From positions 310,001 through 374,000 of the forward strand of contig JAFKAC010000018.1 in NCBI GenBank assembly GCA_025766275.1: 64,000 nt of DNA. The letters run 5' to 3'. This document shows, in pieces, positions 1 through 9,252 of the stretch (the stretch's first letter is position 1; each line of letters starts with the position of its first letter). The notes below the pieces were generated by a model, which saw only the letters and a list, made by a program, of their open reading frames with translations, did not search any database and was not told where the DNA came from. The DNA is from Lactarius indigo. Its lineage: Eukaryota > Basidiomycota > Agaricomycetes > Russulales > Russulaceae. The position numbers and the translations under genes are program-made.

Positions 1-912
1 TGCCTGCATTCACCCACACCCTCCTGCATCTGCACTTCTGCACACTGTCGCTATGTTCCCCCGCACTTCACCGCTTTTAAATTTCCCACGCTCTGTGTGC
101 ACCCACTGGCAGCTTCCCACTCACCCCGGATGCTTCCCTCCGCATTTACCATTCCCCCGTTTAGCCCCGTTCCTCAGCTTACATTCCTCACTATATAACA
201 CATGTAATTACAACCTTATGCCCCAAATTAGAATATAGCCTTCTCCTCTCAGACCTCAGACCCCAGTGCAACTCTCCCCTCGCGTTCTTCAGTGTGCCGC
301 ACTTGCGCGCGGAATTAGCGACTCAAACCCGACGCGTTCAGAACTCCAGAGGTCACCTGTGCAAAGTTTCGTACTGTGCCGAAGCGTGCGCGACTGTTTC
401 CGACCACCTGTGACAGACCAACCCCAGTCCCGTTCCCGACCTCGCCGCACTTGCACGCAGCTCTAGCCCTTCGACACCGACGCGTCCGCGATCACCGCAG
501 ACCTATATATCACAGCTCACATGCTGTGGAAGCATGCGTGGTGCCTCACGCCACTTCACACTCTCTAGACCCTGCGCTCCTCTTAGACCGTTTCCTAGCG
601 CTTAGGGACAGTTTAGGGTATCAACTGCAACAATCACACGGCAGAAACGACAGGCGCAGTAATGCAATGGTCACACAGTAATGACTATGGTGGCAGCTAC
701 AATGATGGTAATCACATGAGGTGAGGTGACGAAAATAGGGATTGACAAGGTGACTACAACAGCGATGGGGTAACCATGGTCCACAGCGAGGGTGAGGAGG
801 CGAGGAGGTCCACAGGGAGACGATGATGATAATGACAATACTGATATCGAGTTTCATGTGTACATATAATTGTCAGATATTTGTAGAGAAATGTTTAATA
901 ATGGTACTACAA
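1..912. other. Unassigned left-flank DNA
   Basis: No gene is recognised on either strand. The open frames are short, low-complexity and unlike any family. A TATA-like stretch lies near 503-510. The segment shows no clear similarity to the repeat blocks A-J found further right. Confidence 0.4.
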
Positions 913-1065
913 AGACGCGGCCAGCCGTGGCTAGTAGGCCGAGACTGGCCTAAGACGTTGAGGCCCACAAGAAGCGTCCCAGTCCCTGTAAATCTTGGGC
1001 CTAAAGCCTCCCTAAGACGAGCCTAATGGCAGGCTTTCAGGCCGGGACGGGCCCGCAAACCACTA
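913..1065. mobile_element. hAT-like transposon end (non-autonomous fragment)
   Basis: The segment is rich in GGCC/GGCCT words and ends at 1049-1065 with gggcccgcaaaccacta. The reverse complement of this end closely matches the start of the hAT element near 55,693 (tagtggtttgcgggcc). GGCC-rich subterminal DNA next to such a terminus is typical of hAT elements. The opposite terminus was not found, so this is a fragment or a solo end. It abuts the point where CHAT homology begins (1072), so it is a candidate cause of that gene's 5' truncation. Confidence 0.5.
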
Positions 1066-1143
1066 CGAGTCATTTCATGCAGCTGGGCGAGCTGTGCACG
1101 GCTCAATGCGCACCCCTCAATCTTAACCGCGTATGAGACGGCA

Positions 1144-2688
1144 ATGTCGTTGCTGCAAGATACCCTCGTTTTCTCTCCGACTTTGCAAACCCAGCATTTT
1201 CGCCTTGTTGAGACGCTGGAACAATCAAATGCGCTGGCACCAAGGTTACCGTCGGACTACGCGTCGTATCTGATCGAAAAGAGTCAATATACTCAAGCCA
1301 TAGAAATTCTGGAACGAGGAAGAGCATTACTCTGGTCCGAAATGCGATACCTCCGCACATCTACCGATCAACTCCATGCAGTCAGCCCGGCCTTAGCAGA
1401 CAACTTCACCACCATCAATCAGCAGCTGGAGTCGGTGATGACGTCGGTTGCACAAAGCGAGAACACTGAGATAGGCGAAGACGGGGATCGGGAAGTGGTG
1501 GACGCATTCTCTGGCCTTTTCCTGCGACAGCGGAGGCTTTCGGAGGAGCGTGACTCACTTATCACTCAAATCCGATCCTTTCCAGGCTTGGAGAATTTCC
1601 TGAAGCCACTGTCGTTTGGCGTCCTTAATTCCGCTGGAGTACGTGGACCTGTCATCATCATCAACCAATCCGGATGGCGTTCAGACATCGTCATTCTCCG
1701 CAAAGACCTACCCCCTTCCGTCATCTCCACTCCTTCCAACTTCCACGATCGTGCGGAGAGGTTAAAGGACGAATTATTGCGCGTCCGAATGGAGAGGGGG
1801 TTGGATTCAGAGGACTACGATCTCACCCTAGCTTCTGTCCTCGCAGATCTATATGAACTCGTTGGAAAACCGGTCGTCGAGAGACTCCACCAGTTAGGCG
1901 TTCCGAAGAAATCTCGTGTCTGGTTGTGCCCGACATCTGCATTCTGTTCCCTTCCCCTCCACGCGATGGGCCCAATCCCGTCAGATGACAGCGATCAAGT
2001 GTACTTCATGGACCTGTACATCCCTTCGTATACCCCAACGCTCTCTGCGCTCATCGAATCCCGCAAACCTGGCCCACAGTCCGAAGCGTCTGATAGGCCT
2101 TCATTGCTTCTTGTAACGCAACCCGAAACCCTGCCTGGGGCATGGGGCGAGGTCGACGTCCTTGAAGCCGCCGGATCGCCGTTGACAACTCTCGCATCGG
2201 AAATGGCGACACCCACCGCCGTGGTAGCGAGCCTCAGGGATCACCGATTCGTTCATTTTGTGTGTCATGGCTTACTAGAGACAGGCAAACCATTCGACGC
2301 GTCGTTCGAACTTCACGGAGGCAATCTCACGCTACTGGAGATCGTCCGGTCTCGACTTCCCACCGCTGAATTTGCGTTTCTTTCTGCTTGTCACACTGCC
2401 GAACTGACGGAAGGCAGCCTTGCCAACGAAGGACTGCACCTCGCGGCTGCCATGCAATACTGTGGGTTCCGGAGCGTCGTTGGGACAATGTGGTCTATGG
2501 CCGACATGGACGGGAGGGACATATCTAAGCATTTTTACAAATATATTTTCTCGGAGAACCCAGGCCGGAGAGGATTGCCATATTATGAGAGATCTGCGAG
2601 GGCGCTTCAGTTCGCTGTGAAGAAGCTACGGAAGAAGCGAGGGGTCACGTTAGAGCGATGGGTCAACTTTGTTCATTATGGCGCATGA
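1144..2688 (+). CDS. 5'-truncated TPR-CHAT domain protein (left paralogue)
   Basis: The 514-aa frame encodes the C-terminal part of a TPR-CHAT protein. CHAT is a caspase/separase-type cysteine protease fold (caspase HetF associated with TPRs). Homology to the complete gene at 39.3-43.2 kb begins at about 1072 (in-frame peptide RLNAHPSILTAYE) and matches its residues from about 720 to the end. The first ATG in that frame is 1144. A last TPR-like helix pair (ERGRALLWSEMR) is followed by CHAT with the catalytic His in HFVCHG (His375) and Cys in LSACHT (Cys416). No frameshift or stop occurs before the end, HYGA. The N-terminal TPR half and the native promoter are absent and replaced by a hAT-like end. 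It could be a short active CHAT protein or a recent pseudogene; no promoter can be named. Confidence 0.75.
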   Translation: MSLLQDTLVFSPTLQTQHFRLVETLEQSNALAPRLPSDYASYLIEKSQYTQAIEILERGRALLWSEMRYLRTSTDQLHAVSPALADNFTTINQQLESVMTSVAQSENTEIGEDGDREVVDAFSGLFLRQRRLSEERDSLITQIRSFPGLENFLKPLSFGVLNSAGVRGPVIIINQSGWRSDIVILRKDLPPSVISTPSNFHDRAERLKDELLRVRMERGLDSEDYDLTLASVLADLYELVGKPVVERLHQLGVPKKSRVWLCPTSAFCSLPLHAMGPIPSDDSDQVYFMDLYIPSYTPTLSALIESRKPGPQSEASDRPSLLLVTQPETLPGAWGEVDVLEAAGSPLTTLASEMATPTAVVASLRDHRFVHFVCHGLLETGKPFDASFELHGGNLTLLEIVRSRLPTAEFAFLSACHTAELTEGSLANEGLHLAAAMQYCGFRSVVGTMWSMADMDGRDISKHFYKYIFSENPGRRGLPYYERSARALQFAVKKLRKKRGVTLERWVNFVHYGA

Positions 2689-2943
2689 CCGCGCATTGCG
2701 GGTAAGTTGTATAAATTATATTGGGGTCGTGCTTACACCCTATCTATAGCTGTTATTTTACCGCGCCCAGATTTTGTAGGATAGAAGAAGTACTCGCTAT
2801 GTGGTAACGACGTACATGCTAAGTGTAACAAAGATTAGTTTGGGATCGGATTTATCACTCTGTGTCGTGGTTTTTCCTATGTACGACTCGGGGGCACCTC
2901 CCACGGACTATTGTGTTTCATAACTGTAGTGGCTCATTCTCTA
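2689..2943. other. 3' flank of truncated CHAT gene
   Basis: AT-richer intergenic DNA follows the CHAT stop codon. It probably holds the 3' UTR, but no polyadenylation signal can be fixed. No open frame of note. Confidence 0.3.
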
Positions 2944-3000
2944 CGACGGGTCTGTAACTCTGTTATGTATCCCGGAATACAAATTGAACCAAAAAAAAAA
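2944..3000 (+). repeat. Retroposon-like 3' tail with oligo(A), copy 1
   Basis: A stretch of about 45 bp ending in ggaatacaaattgaacc runs into an A10 tract (2991-3000). The same tail, with about eight substitutions, occurs at 34,341-34,398, also ending in oligo(A). A shared 3' sequence followed by oligo(A) at two unrelated sites is the signature of a LINE or SINE 3' end. The 5' limits are unknown. Confidence 0.45.
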
Positions 3001-3279
3001 TGGATCGGATTTATAACAATGATATGGGATGCAACGTGCGGACTTGGATTGGACTTGGATTAATGAGTGTAAGAGCCGAAGCGTGTTTGGACTAGGATGG
3101 CACATGTTTACATATTGGAACCCATAAACAGACCCCATATATTATCCCGTACGCCCCTTCCTCAGCTCGTTTATCGCGTACGCTGAGGAGGGTAAGTCCG
3201 CGTTCTCGTACACATATATGTTATTGCTTAACGACACATCTTATAAAACCTCTAGGTCTGTAACCAAATATTAGCCTGT
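3001..3279. other. Unassigned DNA between CHAT fragment and block F
   Basis: No gene or clear repeat is recognised. A TATATATT-like stretch is present near 3135-3142. Confidence 0.25.
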
Positions 3280-4110
3280 TTGTCACGTACATTGAGGGGG
3301 AACCTCTAGGAGTTAATGAGTTCGACAGGCGGAGCAGATCTCTCAGAAGAAGCATAAGAGGAGGGGACGAGGGACGAAACTGCGAAGGCGAGGATTGCAG
3401 GATAGCGAGCGAACATCTGGGAGCCGACAGAGGCTGCGGAACGAGGACTCGGAAAGAGGACGACGGTGGTGCTTGCACCGATTGATAGCGGTCTTGCGAG
3501 CATAGCATTGCGGGTATCATCGATCGAACCTGACTTGACTCGTGCTGAGATAAATGGAGAGGGCGTGTGCGACACGGCAAAGATCTATTTAGAGGTAATT
3601 ATTTACACGGAGAAAGTCGGTACCTACGATATAAACGATATGGGGAAGGGGGAAAGGGGTGAGTAGGTGTGGTAAAGAAGGGGAGAACAAGAGAAGAACA
3701 GAACGGGAATGGGACACGACGGCGAGAGACAGAAAAAGAGGTAGAAAAAAAGGAGGCACAGAAGGAGTCGCCAGTGAGGCCTAGTGAGGGGAGGCCAAAG
3801 TGTTTGTATCGTGCGGGGGTAAAGACGAACATACTAGAAAAGAAAAGAAAAAGAAACATACGATCGCAGCTTTGCTCTGGTCAAACAAAGCGTGGCTTGG
3901 TGATGGAGATCGCACGGTGGAGTGCATTGTGTAGAAAAAAAGATAGAAGACGACGACTCGAACAAAGGCGATACAAGGCGAAGATGCAAACGGGCGAGCT
4001 GGTTGACGCGGGATGATGGAGTGATATCGGCAAGTCAATTTTCCCGGATGGCGCGGGCCGGAGAGGGGTGCCGCCCACCGGAGGCATTGAGCGGGGGCAC
4101 TGACTGGAAA
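3280..4110 (+). repeat. Repeat blocks F and G, leftmost copy
   Basis: Block F is purine-rich on this strand and carries the recurring words gacaggcggagcagat and tcgatcgaacctgac. Block G is A/G-rich (aaaagaaaaagaaacatac) and followed by cagctttgctctggtcaaa. The same blocks recur upstream of membrane-gene copies 2-7 and, reverse-complemented, at 48-49 and 53.5-54.5 kb. Several F copies give a short peptide like GEGxGDTAQIY, but surrounding frames are broken and no gene is claimed. Its minus strand is pyrimidine-rich like a fungal promoter. Confidence 0.6.
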
Positions 4111-5089
4111 CGACAACTTCATCATGCATCATGGTGCGTGACCCTTCTAGCGAATTTACAGAGGGTTGTATATCTAGCCTTGATACGCGCTGCGTGTTCA
4201 CTGCTTGTCTGTAGCGAGGCACACAGAATTAAAAGTCATTCGGGTTGTAAGATGTCTCGTGCTATGTAGGTTCGGTTGCGAGACATCTGGATTAGAGATC
4301 AACTGGTATCGTTTGCTGAACTTCGTTCGACTGCTTTCGGAGTTGGTTCTCCGCAGATTAGACAAAAAACACCGACGGTCGTGTGATGTATAGCACAAAT
4401 TACGTTACAGTAGGACTAGGCGTATTACATGACACGATGCCGAGGCGATCTTGATATGAGTGCGCTATGCACACTTTTCGCCCAGATCTCCTAGTGCACA
4501 TCAGGCGCATCATGCCAACCTACGCAGTTCAACAGAACCCGCGGTACGCGAAGTGGAAATGGGCCTCCAAACCCAACTGGGTCTTGACATTCGAGTAGCT
4601 CTTCTCAAGCCCAGGTCCGATGGCTAGCAGTTTTGCATGTACTACGAGAGCGGCGAAGATGGTGTGCGGTCCCGGAAGCCGCAGGAGCATGGTTTATTGA
4701 GGGTCCTTATGGTGCTGCTCGAGCGTTGTTAAATGGATGTGGAATCCTCTGGGACTAGCTGTTTATGTAGAACGGAAAGGACGGGGGGAGCACAAGTGGA
4801 AGTAATCCTGGAAAGTAATTACTCAGTGTTTCCATTGGCCTGGTCACGCCACGAGCACTGGATGGATAAGGGAACTAAATCTGTCCCGACATCGTTTTGG
4901 AGGGGACACGGACACCTCCCGAATCTGTTCTGGAATAAAGTAAAGTGAGGGTGAATGGGACACATACGTACTTAAACTAGGACGGGAAATGAAAGAGAGG
5001 CCGGCAAAGCTGACATGAAGTGAGTATACGTGGTGTAGGTATCATATCCTACATCATGGCACGTTTGAGACGTAGGTCAAGTTCAAGTG
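4111..5089. other. Unassigned DNA, left end of the array
   Basis: No gene is recognised. A perfect 10-bp inverted repeat (4250-4259 and 4279-4288, 19-nt spacer) could form a hairpin. Near 4700 one frame gives EGPYG, a short motif seen in ferric reductases, but the frame is soon closed on both sides and no gene is supported. Confidence 0.3.
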
Positions 5090-5929
5090 TACGGCAAAAA
5101 AAAAAAAAGAGGGCGGGAGATGAAGCTGTCAAGGCTGTGGGATCATGAACATGAGGCAGTGGGTGAGGATGTTAAGATGATGGATCATCGCCGATTGCGA
5201 GGTGAAAGTGGATTGCAGCAGGGCCCCCGCCGAGAAGTCCGAGCCATGTCCCACGGTTTATCCCGCGGTTTGAACCGTGGGCGGCGCCCTTGGCGGCGTC
5301 TCACCAGGATACTTTTGTCCGTTCAAGCAGACAGCTAAGTCAAACGTACAAATCGGATGCTTTTCACAATGACTGAGTTGAAGGACTCGTCTGTTGCGTG
5401 CCAGTGATTCTTGGCCTGCGTGATTTGGTTGTGTTTGCGTTTGCTCTAGTGGCGTTATAAACAAGGTTTTAAATCAACTGTATGCGCTCTGCCGTGGCTC
5501 TATGTCAATGAAGTGCCCCACCCTCTCTTTGATGCATCATGTGGAAGGATCTCGGAAGCTGTTAGAGAGGTGCCTCAAGGTGCTGAAATATCACAACTGA
5601 ATGGGAGAAGAGCCGGGGAAAGAGAAGCATGCCGTTTTCGAGTGAGAAGAGATAAGGTGAGTCTAGATCTCCAATCATGACACTAGGTGGCTGTCACGGC
5701 GACTTCGAGTTGTATGAGTACTGGTTTGGGGAATGATCATGATCCCCCTGTGAGGAAGGTACAGTCAGAATTTCTAAAGCTACTCGACTCGGCGCACTGA
5801 GATTGCTGTGTTTTAGAGGTTTCCTTTATTGAAACCACTTCATGCATGCCTGGGCCTACGATCATCACTTTTGTCCACCCTATCTGAGCCCTCATACTAT
5901 TATCGCGCCAATCCTGTTCCCCCATCAAT
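5090..5929 (+). repeat. Repeat blocks H/I and leader of membrane-gene copy 1
   Basis: The block matches the segment preceding the other membrane-gene copies (words such as ggaagctgttag and gcgcactgagattgctgtg). The conserved leader lies at about 5793-5835, but the TATATATT motif found in some other copies is replaced by ctttattgaaacc. A 9-bp perfect inverted repeat (5250-5258 and 5273-5281) lies within block H. Confidence 0.55.
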
Positions 5930-6740
5930 ATGACTAATTGGAAAAGCTCCGCTGTCGTCACCGCGGAAATCGGTGTGTTACTTTAGGTTTCCGATATTTC
6001 TGGCTATTTATATTTGCGTTACAGCCGCGGTCGACAGTTTTTCCACGCCATGGGGGGAGTTCTCATGTGAGCACCATCGTTTTAGGCTCCTTTAATAATT
6101 TTTTTTTTTTTTTTCATTCAAGTTACACTATGAACCGCGGAGATCTTCTAGGTTGACCACGACAACTGGGCTTGGCGTGGATGACAATCGTTGTTGTAGC
6201 CGAGGTAACTGCTACAGTACCCTTTTTCTGAAAACGAATATGATGAGGTGACTGAGACGAGCTCCCCAGGTTTTTATTCTGTTGAATCGGAATGGTGTGT
6301 ATTTCTTTCACATGGCGAGATTCAGTATTCACCGAAGAGTGTTTTCACAGACCCCATGAACTTCGTACGTCATGGCAAAATATTGCGGACAAAAAGCTGA
6401 CGGACCTGATATCATAGATGTTTCAAGTGCCTGCGCATTAGGTGTCTCTTCGCGAGAGGACTACACGACTTCACTGATTGTTTTTCCTTTTCTTCAGTGA
6501 TCATCATGGCAATTGGTGCTTCACACATGACTGGCAGACTATTTCCTCCACGAGGCCAACATACATATGAGCGGAGGGCTACCAGTGAGACAGCCGCCGA
6601 TTGACTGCTTAGCACCCCGCTCGGGCCGACACTCCCTTGTATTGGGGACATGCAGTATGCCGGACAGGCATACGTCCGGAGTGGATCCTCTGGCGCCCCC
6701 AAAACACCATTTGCGACCAGGAGAAAATGAAGAGGTGTAG
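5930..6740 (+). pseudogene. Membrane-protein gene copy 1, internally deleted
   Basis: Exon 1 (5930-5972) and exon 2 (6025-6066) are recognisable, with a 51-nt intron between them that here contains an in-frame TAG. Exon 2 is one base short (42 nt instead of 43). After its donor the sequence runs into a T-tract near 6100-6115 and then directly into the 3' end of intron 8, so exons 3-8 are missing. Remnants of the later exons follow (6170 onward). The acceptor of exon 9 has lost its AG, the donor of exon 12 is AT instead of GT, and the last exon lacks about eight bases in the ASRxYRG region. The missing kilobase explains why this unit spans only 3.3 kb. Confidence 0.85.
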
Positions 6741-6944
6741 TGAAAATTGAGTTGTATACATAGTAGTATAGGTTAAACTATTCTTACGGACAAATCTTTT
6801 CTTGCGCACAATACCCGGAAATTTCCTTTTCTATTTACTAACCTAGACAGTCCCAACTCGCCACGTTATCGCATACAGCGCAGTACGAACTAACGTCACA
6901 ATGTCACATCCGAGTGCGTTTAATTAACTCCGACGACAATGTGA
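6741..6944. repeat. Shortened 3' flank and C/D junction, unit 1
   Basis: Only a short piece of the usual 3' flank is present. Blocks A, B and most of C are missing. The words cagtacgaactaacgtcacaa before block D are shared with units 2, 4 and 5. Confidence 0.4.
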
Positions 6945-7450
6945 GATGAGAACAGATGCAAGCTGGAAGACTCGGAACATACGGCCCACGTATTGGAAAG
7001 GGAGGAGGGTTGCTTCTCTGAGATGGGTGATTGATTTGTCGAGGTCGCCTATCTAATTTGACAATGCGGAGTAATATGTAGAGCAATCGTTTTGCTGTAC
7101 CACCAACCACTGGGGGAGAGTTGAGCGATGAAGATCCGATCGAGATGACGATGTGAGAAGACGGTCGTATTTGAGGGTCTCTTTGTCAGCTTTGGGAAGG
7201 ATGGCTAAAGTGCGAAAGAGTTTTCAGTGGGGTGGAAAGACCACATATCAAACGCAGTATTGGGGCTCACATCCAGACGTGGAGGTGGCCATGGATCAGA
7301 GCTGAAAATCAGCAGGTTATGAGATGACGGGAAAAAGGACACGGGCAACGAAGGTCTAGGAAGTCTGCGGGTAGGCGCTTCACAGCGGGGATATTTTACA
7401 AGTAGAGGTCCTAGTCTGGCGTCAATGCCTACCTTCACAGCACACATGTT
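6945..7450 (-). pseudogene. Block D: decayed reverse TPR-CHAT promoter and exons 1-2, unit 1
   Basis: This is the reverse complement of the complete CHAT gene's 5' region (about 39,100-39,700). Shared words include gcaagctggaag, tttgtcgaggtcgcct, gatcagagc and gtcaatgcctacc. The coding frame (GDLDKSI...) is broken by stops and indels. It is orientated head to head with block E. Confidence 0.7.
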
Positions 7451-7460
7451 GCTAGTATTA

Positions 7461-7735
7461 AGGCGTCAATGATGGCTCTGTCTTCCATCTCTTTCGGATC
7501 ATCGTCGTGCATATTAGCTGTCATCTTGGACAACTACGAGTGACTGTGATTCAGTTACTTTGTGTCACTGGGAACTCAGAAGAATCAACTTACTATAGAT
7601 ACCACCCTTATTTCATCTTGCAGAGACTGGCTCTGCTTCAATGAGGCATTCAGTTAGCATACCCTGATTTACAGATAGTTGAGAACGTCGGCCACCTCAA
7701 GGAAGTTCTCACCATAATTTACTCTATAACAGGTT
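7461..7735 (+). pseudogene. Block E: decayed forward TPR-CHAT internal fragment, unit 1
   Basis: It matches about 40,985-41,240 of the complete gene (cttccatctct, cttggacaacta, gattcagttactttg, gtcactgggaactca). That corresponds to the middle TPR region and contains no CHAT catalytic residues. Stops and indels close the frame. Confidence 0.75.
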
Positions 7736-7739
7736 TATC

Positions 7740-9130
7740 TGAAGTATAGGGGGGACGGCGTGCGAAAGAGGGAAAAAGGGAAACAGGAGTGGAGCTATGA
7801 AAGCGAGGATTGTGGGATGACAAACGAACGACCGGAGTTCGAAAGCGAGAGGGATCGGGCTGGCAGGCCTTGTTAAGAGCCTAAGTTACAAGAGGCCGGG
7901 ACAACGGCGATGCTTGGGTCCATTGATAACAGTCTTGGGAGCTTATCGTCAATCGAACCTAACTCACGCTAGGATCAGTGTAGGTGATGCTCAGATATAT
8001 TCAGTAAGGAAGGGTTTATAGACATGGAGAAACCCGGTACCTACAATCGAAAAGATATGGAGAAGGGGGAAAGGAGTGGTAGGAGTGATAAAGGAATGGC
8101 GAACGAGATGGAACACAAGGAGATCGGAGATGGGAACGGAACGCGATGGTGGAGACGAAACAGGAGGCAGAAAAGAGGGAAATAAAGAGAACGACGCAAG
8201 TGAGACCTAGTGAGGGGAGGGCCAAAGTAGTTGAATCGTATAGTAGACCAGGCAGGCAAATACGAGCACTCTAGAAAAGAAAAGAAAAGAAGAGAAGAGA
8301 CAGAGAGACATACTGGAGACTAGAGGGCGGCTTCGCTCCGGTCAAAAAGCGGTGTGGTGATGGCGATGGAATGTAGTGCTGTATGGACAAAAAAATAGAT
8401 GATGACAATGACCCTAAAAAAGGTGGCGCAAGGCGGACATGATGGGCATACATGTGGGATGGGGGATAAATGAGGGGTGGGATGATTCCGGGCGAATGGA
8501 CATACAGTTACTAGTGCAAGCACTGAAACATACGAGGTGCCAATATGACACGTTTGATACGTAGGCCAGGTGCACAGCAAGAAACGTGGGTGGTCGACGA
8601 ATCTGTGAAAGTTGCTATCAGATCACGAGCGTAGGCAGTGAATGAAGAATGAAGAACGGCAGTGGACCGAGAAGTCCGAATTGGTCCCAAGCTCTCTGAT
8701 TACGTTATCCACGGGCCACAGCTTTTTACAGTAAGTTACCGTACTATACTTCCCGAGTTTTTTTTTCAGAGAATCACTGTTACTGACAATCAAGTCAACG
8801 GATACATTACAACCAGAGAAATTGATTATAGTTGAAGGCCTCGTCTGTCTCGTGATACCTGGCCTGAGCATATTCTAGCGGAGTTGTAAATCACACCGCC
8901 CTTCTCTTGATCCTGATGCATCGTGTGGCTAAGGTTTGGCAACATCCCAGAAGCCGTTGACGAGGAGCATCACAACCGAGTGGAAGAAGAAGCTTGCTGT
9001 TTTTGGGAGGGGATGGTCAAGATCTTCGGGGTATGAATGTATGTTATCGGCTGGGAGTTACTTGTTTGGGGAATGCTTTACTGTAAATCACCACTCGGAA
9101 GGTATAGTATGAATATCCAAAGCCACTCCG
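7740..9130 (+). repeat. Repeat blocks F, G, H, I, unit 1/2
   Basis: Block F covers about 7740-8030, G about 8040-8400, H about 8500-8650 and I about 8690-9130. The order and words are the same as at 13.0-14.47 and 18.17-19.7 kb. No coding frame is conserved across the copies, so no gene is called. Confidence 0.6.
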
Positions 9131-9183
9131 CTCGGCGCACTGATATTGCTGTGTTTGTAGGGTTGCTTTATATATTGAAACTA
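9131..9183 (+). promoter_or_regulatory. Conserved leader/TATA region of membrane-gene copy 2
   Basis: The sequence ctcggcgcactgatattgct is followed by a TATATATTGAAAC motif, about 80 bp upstream of the ATG. Equivalent leaders precede copies 1, 3, 4, 5, 6, 8 and 9. The TATATA core is clear in copies 2, 5, 6, 8 and 9, altered in copy 3, and lost in copies 1 and 4. Copy 7 lacks the whole leader. Conservation and position suggest a core promoter; no transcript evidence is available. Confidence 0.45.
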
Positions 9184-9252
9184 CCTCACGTATGCCCGGG
9201 CCTTCCTGTCTGAACCCTCATATTGTCGCACCTATCCTGTATCCCCCTTAAC

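Noticed and set aside
1103..1360. Minus-strand frame over the CHAT start, and other antisense frames across 1.6-2.6 and 40.5-42.9 kb
   Set aside because: Shadows of the CHAT coding frame on the opposite strand.
4660..4740. EGPYG peptide suggesting a ferric reductase remnant
   Set aside because: Only five residues of motif, with stops close by and no FAD or heme motifs nearby.
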